Source: AP-16 sp036395835 (GTDB taxonomy: Bacteria; Pseudomonadota; Alphaproteobacteria; Rhizobiales; Xanthobacteraceae). Taken from it: 17,124 nt of DNA. The DNA lies in NCBI GenBank assembly GCA_036395835.1, contig DASWCW010000301.1:1-17124 (forward strand). Reading direction: 5' to 3'. A program made the position numbers and the translations under genes. The notes beneath the pieces were generated by a model, which made no database searches, was not told the origin of the DNA, and saw only the letters and a program-made list of their open reading frames with translations. Below are positions 14,531 through 17,124 of the stretch, piece after piece (position 1 is the first letter of the stretch; each line of letters opens with the position of its first letter).

Positions 14531-16282
14531 TTACGCGAGCACGGCGTGAACCTGCCGCAGCGGCACGGGCGCTTGCGCGAGCAGAAAATCGATCGCCTGC
14601 CGCTCCCAGGCCGCCGTTTCGTGCGCCAGCGGATCCTCGACGCCGAGCCGATGCTCGAGCACCATGCGGCTGAGCAGCACGCGTCGCGCATCGCGATGAT
14701 CCTGCACGCCCTCCCACGCCAGCAGCCCGGCGCTCGCGGCATGGTAGAGCGCGCTGGCGGCCTTGCGCGAGAATTCCTCGGCCGGATCGCGCGCGACCGT
14801 TTCGGCCAGCGCCACGGCGCGATCGAAGGCGGCGCCGAGGTTTTGGCGCAGACCGGCCGGCAATGCGTCCGCCGCCGCGAGCCGCTCGGACATCCGCTGC
14901 GCCAGGGCGCGGTGCGCGCCCGCCTTGCCGACGGCGCGGCCGACCGCGTCGAGCGCCACGATGTTGCTGGTGCCCTCCCACAGCACGCCGATATGCGCGT
15001 CGCGAACCAGGCGCGCCGTGATCCAATCCTCGATGTAGCCGTTGCCGCCGCGCGCCTCCATGGCGCCGGTCGCCACCGCGATGTTGTCGCGGCACGCTCG
15101 AAACTTCAGCAGCGGGGTGAGCAGGCGCAGCAGTTGCTCGGCTTCCCGCGATCCGGCTTGGGCCCGTCCCATCGCGTCGGCCGCGAACAGGAACATCGAG
15201 AGCGCCTGCTCGGCCGGCACCATCAGCTTCATGAGCTGCCGCCGCATCAGCGGATAGTCGACCACGCGGGCGCCGAAGGCCCGCCGGCCGCGTGCCGCGA
15301 GCAGCGCCTCGTTGAGGCAACGCCGCATCATCGCCGCGGCGCGCACGCCGTGGGACAGCCGCGACAGGTTGACCTGATCGAGCATCTGCTTGAAGCCGTT
15401 CGCGAGCGAGCCGACCGGATAGGCGAGGGCGCCCTCGAGAAGGATCTCGCCGCTCGCCATGGAGCGGGTGCCGAGCTTGTCCTTGAGGCGCACGATTCGG
15501 TAGCGGTTGCGCCGCCCGTCGGCGAGCCGGCGCGGCAGCGCGAACAAGGCGAGGCCCGCGGTCCCGGCGGGCGCGCCTTCGGGGCGCGCCAGGAGCAGCG
15601 CGACGTCGGCGTCGGCATGCGAGCAGAACCATTTCTCGCCGAATAGGCGCCAGGCTTGGTCCTCGCGGCGTGCGATGGTCTCGATCGCCCCGACGTCGGA
15701 GCCCCCCGCCTGTTCGGTGATGAACTGCGTGCCCTTCCAGAGCTGGGCGGGATCGGCCGCGAGCATGCGCGGCAGCAGCAGGGTTTTCAGGTCCTCGCCG
15801 CCGAATTTGCGGATCAGATGGATCGAGGTATCGGTGACGCTGATCGGGCACATCAACCCGAACTCGGCCTGCACGAAGAGATACTGGAAAACATATTTGG
15901 CGACCGGCGGCAGCGGCCGGTCGAGCCCGAGTACGCCGCGGTGGCTCATCGCGTGGAACTGAAAATCGCCGAAGCCGATCCGCTCCATTTCGCGGTAGGC
16001 CGGATGGTACTCGATCCAATCTTCGTCCCGGCCGTAGCGGTCGCGCGGATGGAGCCGGGGCGGATGCTTGTCGGCGATCGCCGCGAGCTCGTCGAGCCGC
16101 CCGCCGGCCAGCCCGCCCAGGCGCTCGAAATGCGGCTCGAGATGATCCCGCAACGCCGGCTCGACATAGAGGTCGAGCAGCTGTTTGAGCCCCGCATCGA
16201 TCTCATAGAAATTCGTGCCGCGGCAATCGGGCGCGATCGGACTTGCCGGTTCCGGCACGCGGCGGTCGGATTTTTCGAGCAT
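14531..16282 (-). CDS. AidB-type acyl-CoA dehydrogenase
   Basis: This 583-residue flavoprotein belongs to the acyl-CoA dehydrogenase superfamily, closest by motif to AidB. FITEQAGGSDVGA at 187-199 is the FAD-contacting loop. GEKWFCSHADADV (215-227), RGGNGYIEDW (411-420) and WEGTSNIVALD (435-445) follow the order and wording seen in AidB. There the Glu of WEG is the presumed catalytic base. Length exceeds ordinary acyl-CoA dehydrogenases (about 380-400), as expected for AidB with its extended N- and C-terminal parts. E. coli AidB belongs to the adaptive response to DNA alkylation, but many relatives may act on isovaleryl- or other acyl-CoA. The start at 16282 follows GGA by 9 bases; ATG at 16291 and TTG at 16318 are alternatives. 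No alkylation-response genes adjoin it, so the substrate is open. Confidence 0.85.
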   Translation of the reverse strand: MLEKSDRRVPEPASPIAPDCRGTNFYEIDAGLKQLLDLYVEPALRDHLEPHFERLGGLAGGRLDELAAIADKHPPRLHPRDRYGRDEDWIEYHPAYREMERIGFGDFQFHAMSHRGVLGLDRPLPPVAKYVFQYLFVQAEFGLMCPISVTDTSIHLIRKFGGEDLKTLLLPRMLAADPAQLWKGTQFITEQAGGSDVGAIETIARREDQAWRLFGEKWFCSHADADVALLLARPEGAPAGTAGLALFALPRRLADGRRNRYRIVRLKDKLGTRSMASGEILLEGALAYPVGSLANGFKQMLDQVNLSRLSHGVRAAAMMRRCLNEALLAARGRRAFGARVVDYPLMRRQLMKLMVPAEQALSMFLFAADAMGRAQAGSREAEQLLRLLTPLLKFRACRDNIAVATGAMEARGGNGYIEDWITARLVRDAHIGVLWEGTSNIVALDAVGRAVGKAGAHRALAQRMSERLAAADALPAGLRQNLGAAFDRAVALAETVARDPAEEFSRKAASALYHAASAGLLAWEGVQDHRDARRVLLSRMVLEHRLGVEDPLAHETAAWERQAIDFLLAQAPVPLRQVHAVLA

Positions 16283-16382
16283 GATGCGCATTCCAGCATC
16301 CGCCGCCCCGTCGCACAATGGCCCAGGCTAGAACCATTCTACTTTGTCATTCTTCATTGTGATTTGAGACGCCGCGGCTTAC

Positions 16383-16417
16383 GTGTATCTCCACGAACAG
16401 CCCCGTGTGTCCACGAA
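16383..16417. promoter_or_regulatory. Paired direct repeats upstream of the NRAMP gene
   Basis: TCCACGAA occurs at 16390-16397 and again at 16410-16417, 20 bases apart, about two helical turns. Each copy is preceded by CGTGT, which also gives each a small CGTG...CACG symmetry. The second copy ends five bases before the preferred start codon. This suits a repressor site for a metal-transport gene, but I do not recognise it as a known Mur, Fur or MntR box. Confidence 0.3.
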
Positions 16418-16422
16418 TTTTG

Positions 16423-17124
16423 ATGCGCGCAACCAACAAGACGGCCATCGCCCGGACAGAAAGTTCCACGGTCTCGCCGAGACCGGTGCGTTATTTCAGC
16501 TGGCATCGCTTCACTGCCGTGGCCGGACCTGGTCTCGTGGTGATGCTGGCCGATACCGACGCGGGCAGCGTCATCACCGCGGCCCAGAGCGGGGCCGAAT
16601 GGGGCTATCGCCTGCTGATGCTGCAGGTGATCCTGGTGCCGATCCTCTACATGGTGCAGGAGCTCACGGTCCGGCTCGGCATCGTCAGCGGCAAGGGGCA
16701 TGCCGAGCTGATCCGCGATTACTACGGCCGCGGCTGGGCCTGGCTCTCGGTGCTGACGCTGGTGCTCGCCTGCATCGGCGCGCTGTTGAGCGAATTGAGC
16801 GGGCTCGCCGGCGTCGGGCTGCTGATGGGCGTTCCGACGTCGATCACGATGGCGCTCGTGGTCGCCGCGCTCATCGCCATGGCGTATCGCGGCTCCTACC
16901 TGACCGTGGAGCGCATCGCGATCGTGGTCGGCGCCTTCGAGCTGGTGTTCCTGGCGGTGGCGCTCAAGGCCGAGCCCAGCCTGACGGCGCTCGCGGCGGG
17001 ATCTTTGGACATCGCCTGGCGCGACCCGAACTACCTCTACCTCGTCGCCGCCAACATCGGGGCGGTGATCATGCCCTGGATGGTGTTCTATCAGCAGTCC
17101 GCGGTGGTGGAGAAGAAGCTCACG
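16423..17124 (+). CDS. NRAMP-family metal transporter, 5' part only (runs off right edge)
   Basis: The frame from ATG 16423 is open to the last base, giving 234 residues of a multi-pass membrane protein. It follows the NRAMP fold: GPGLVVMLADTDAGSVITAA (35-54) lines up with the first helix, where canonical transporters have the metal-binding DPGN. Here that site reads DAGS (46-49) after an extra Asp at 44. GAVIMPWMVFYQQS (213-226) lines up with the sixth-helix motif, keeping A214 and the metal-ligand position M217, but with Trp where MPH has His. NRAMP proteins import Mn2+, Fe2+ or related ions with protons. These changes suggest a divergent subgroup, so ion specificity is uncertain. No clear ribosome site precedes the ATG, but the next ATG falls inside the first helix. 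Confidence 0.85.
   Translation, partial: MRATNKTAIARTESSTVSPRPVRYFSWHRFTAVAGPGLVVMLADTDAGSVITAAQSGAEWGYRLLMLQVILVPILYMVQELTVRLGIVSGKGHAELIRDYYGRGWAWLSVLTLVLACIGALLSELSGLAGVGLLMGVPTSITMALVVAALIAMAYRGSYLTVERIAIVVGAFELVFLAVALKAEPSLTALAAGSLDIAWRDPNYLYLVAANIGAVIMPWMVFYQQSAVVEKKLT

Noticed and set aside
14318..15646. A 442-codon plus-strand frame
   Set aside because: It overlaps the end of cckA and is then antisense to the acyl-CoA dehydrogenase; no motif supports it.

Overview
This is a high-GC, gene-dense chromosomal window that looks like an alphaproteobacterium of the order Hyphomicrobiales (Rhizobiales), probably near the Bradyrhizobium/Xanthobacteraceae branch. The evidence is a full-length CckA hybrid kinase, a DksA that has lost three of its four zinc-finger cysteines, a YcjX/YcjF pair, and two kinds of intergenic palindromic repeat of the sort common in these genomes. 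The assignment rests on protein family character and repeat style; no database search was run.

Layout, left to right. (1) 1-139 (-): the 5' end of an antitoxin-like gene behind a perfect 12-bp palindrome, then a degenerate inverted repeat (171-295). (2) 365-1540 (+): a CoxE-like von Willebrand A (VWA) protein. (3) 1563-5114 (-): a tightly packed set read leftward, sixA-like phosphohistidine phosphatase, YcjX, YcjF and an unrecognised small membrane protein, with stop/start contacts or overlaps at every junction. (4) 5247-6932 (+): an FAD-dependent amine/amino-acid oxidoreductase with an unusual charged C-terminal tail. (5) 7097-9731 (-): a MoxR AAA+ ATPase followed by a CocE/NonD-type hydrolase whose Asp and His motifs appear altered. 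(6) 10060-10476 (+): dksA with a well-formed promoter, then a chain of hairpins. (7) 10574-11578 (-): a FliO-like membrane protein with a long Pro/Ala tail. (8) 11893-14463 (+): cckA. (9) 14531-16282 (-): an AidB-type acyl-CoA dehydrogenase. (10) 16423-17124 (+): the 5' part of a divergent NRAMP metal transporter, cut by the window edge.

How the parts may fit. CckA (cell-cycle phosphorelay to CtrA), DksA (stringent-response control of RNA polymerase) and the FliO-like protein (flagellar export) form a regulatory and motility neighbourhood. MoxR ATPases usually work with a VWA partner that is encoded next to them. Here the plausible partner (365-1540) and the ATPase (8886-9731) are on opposite strands about 7.3 kb apart, with two other transcription units between them.

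No rRNA, tRNA, CRISPR array, insertion sequence or prophage was seen. I found no convincing wholly new defence or biosynthetic system. The best leads are the MoxR/hydrolase pair, the four-gene sixA-ycjX-ycjF-membrane protein operon, and atypical features in the NRAMP, FAD-oxidoreductase and FliO-like proteins.
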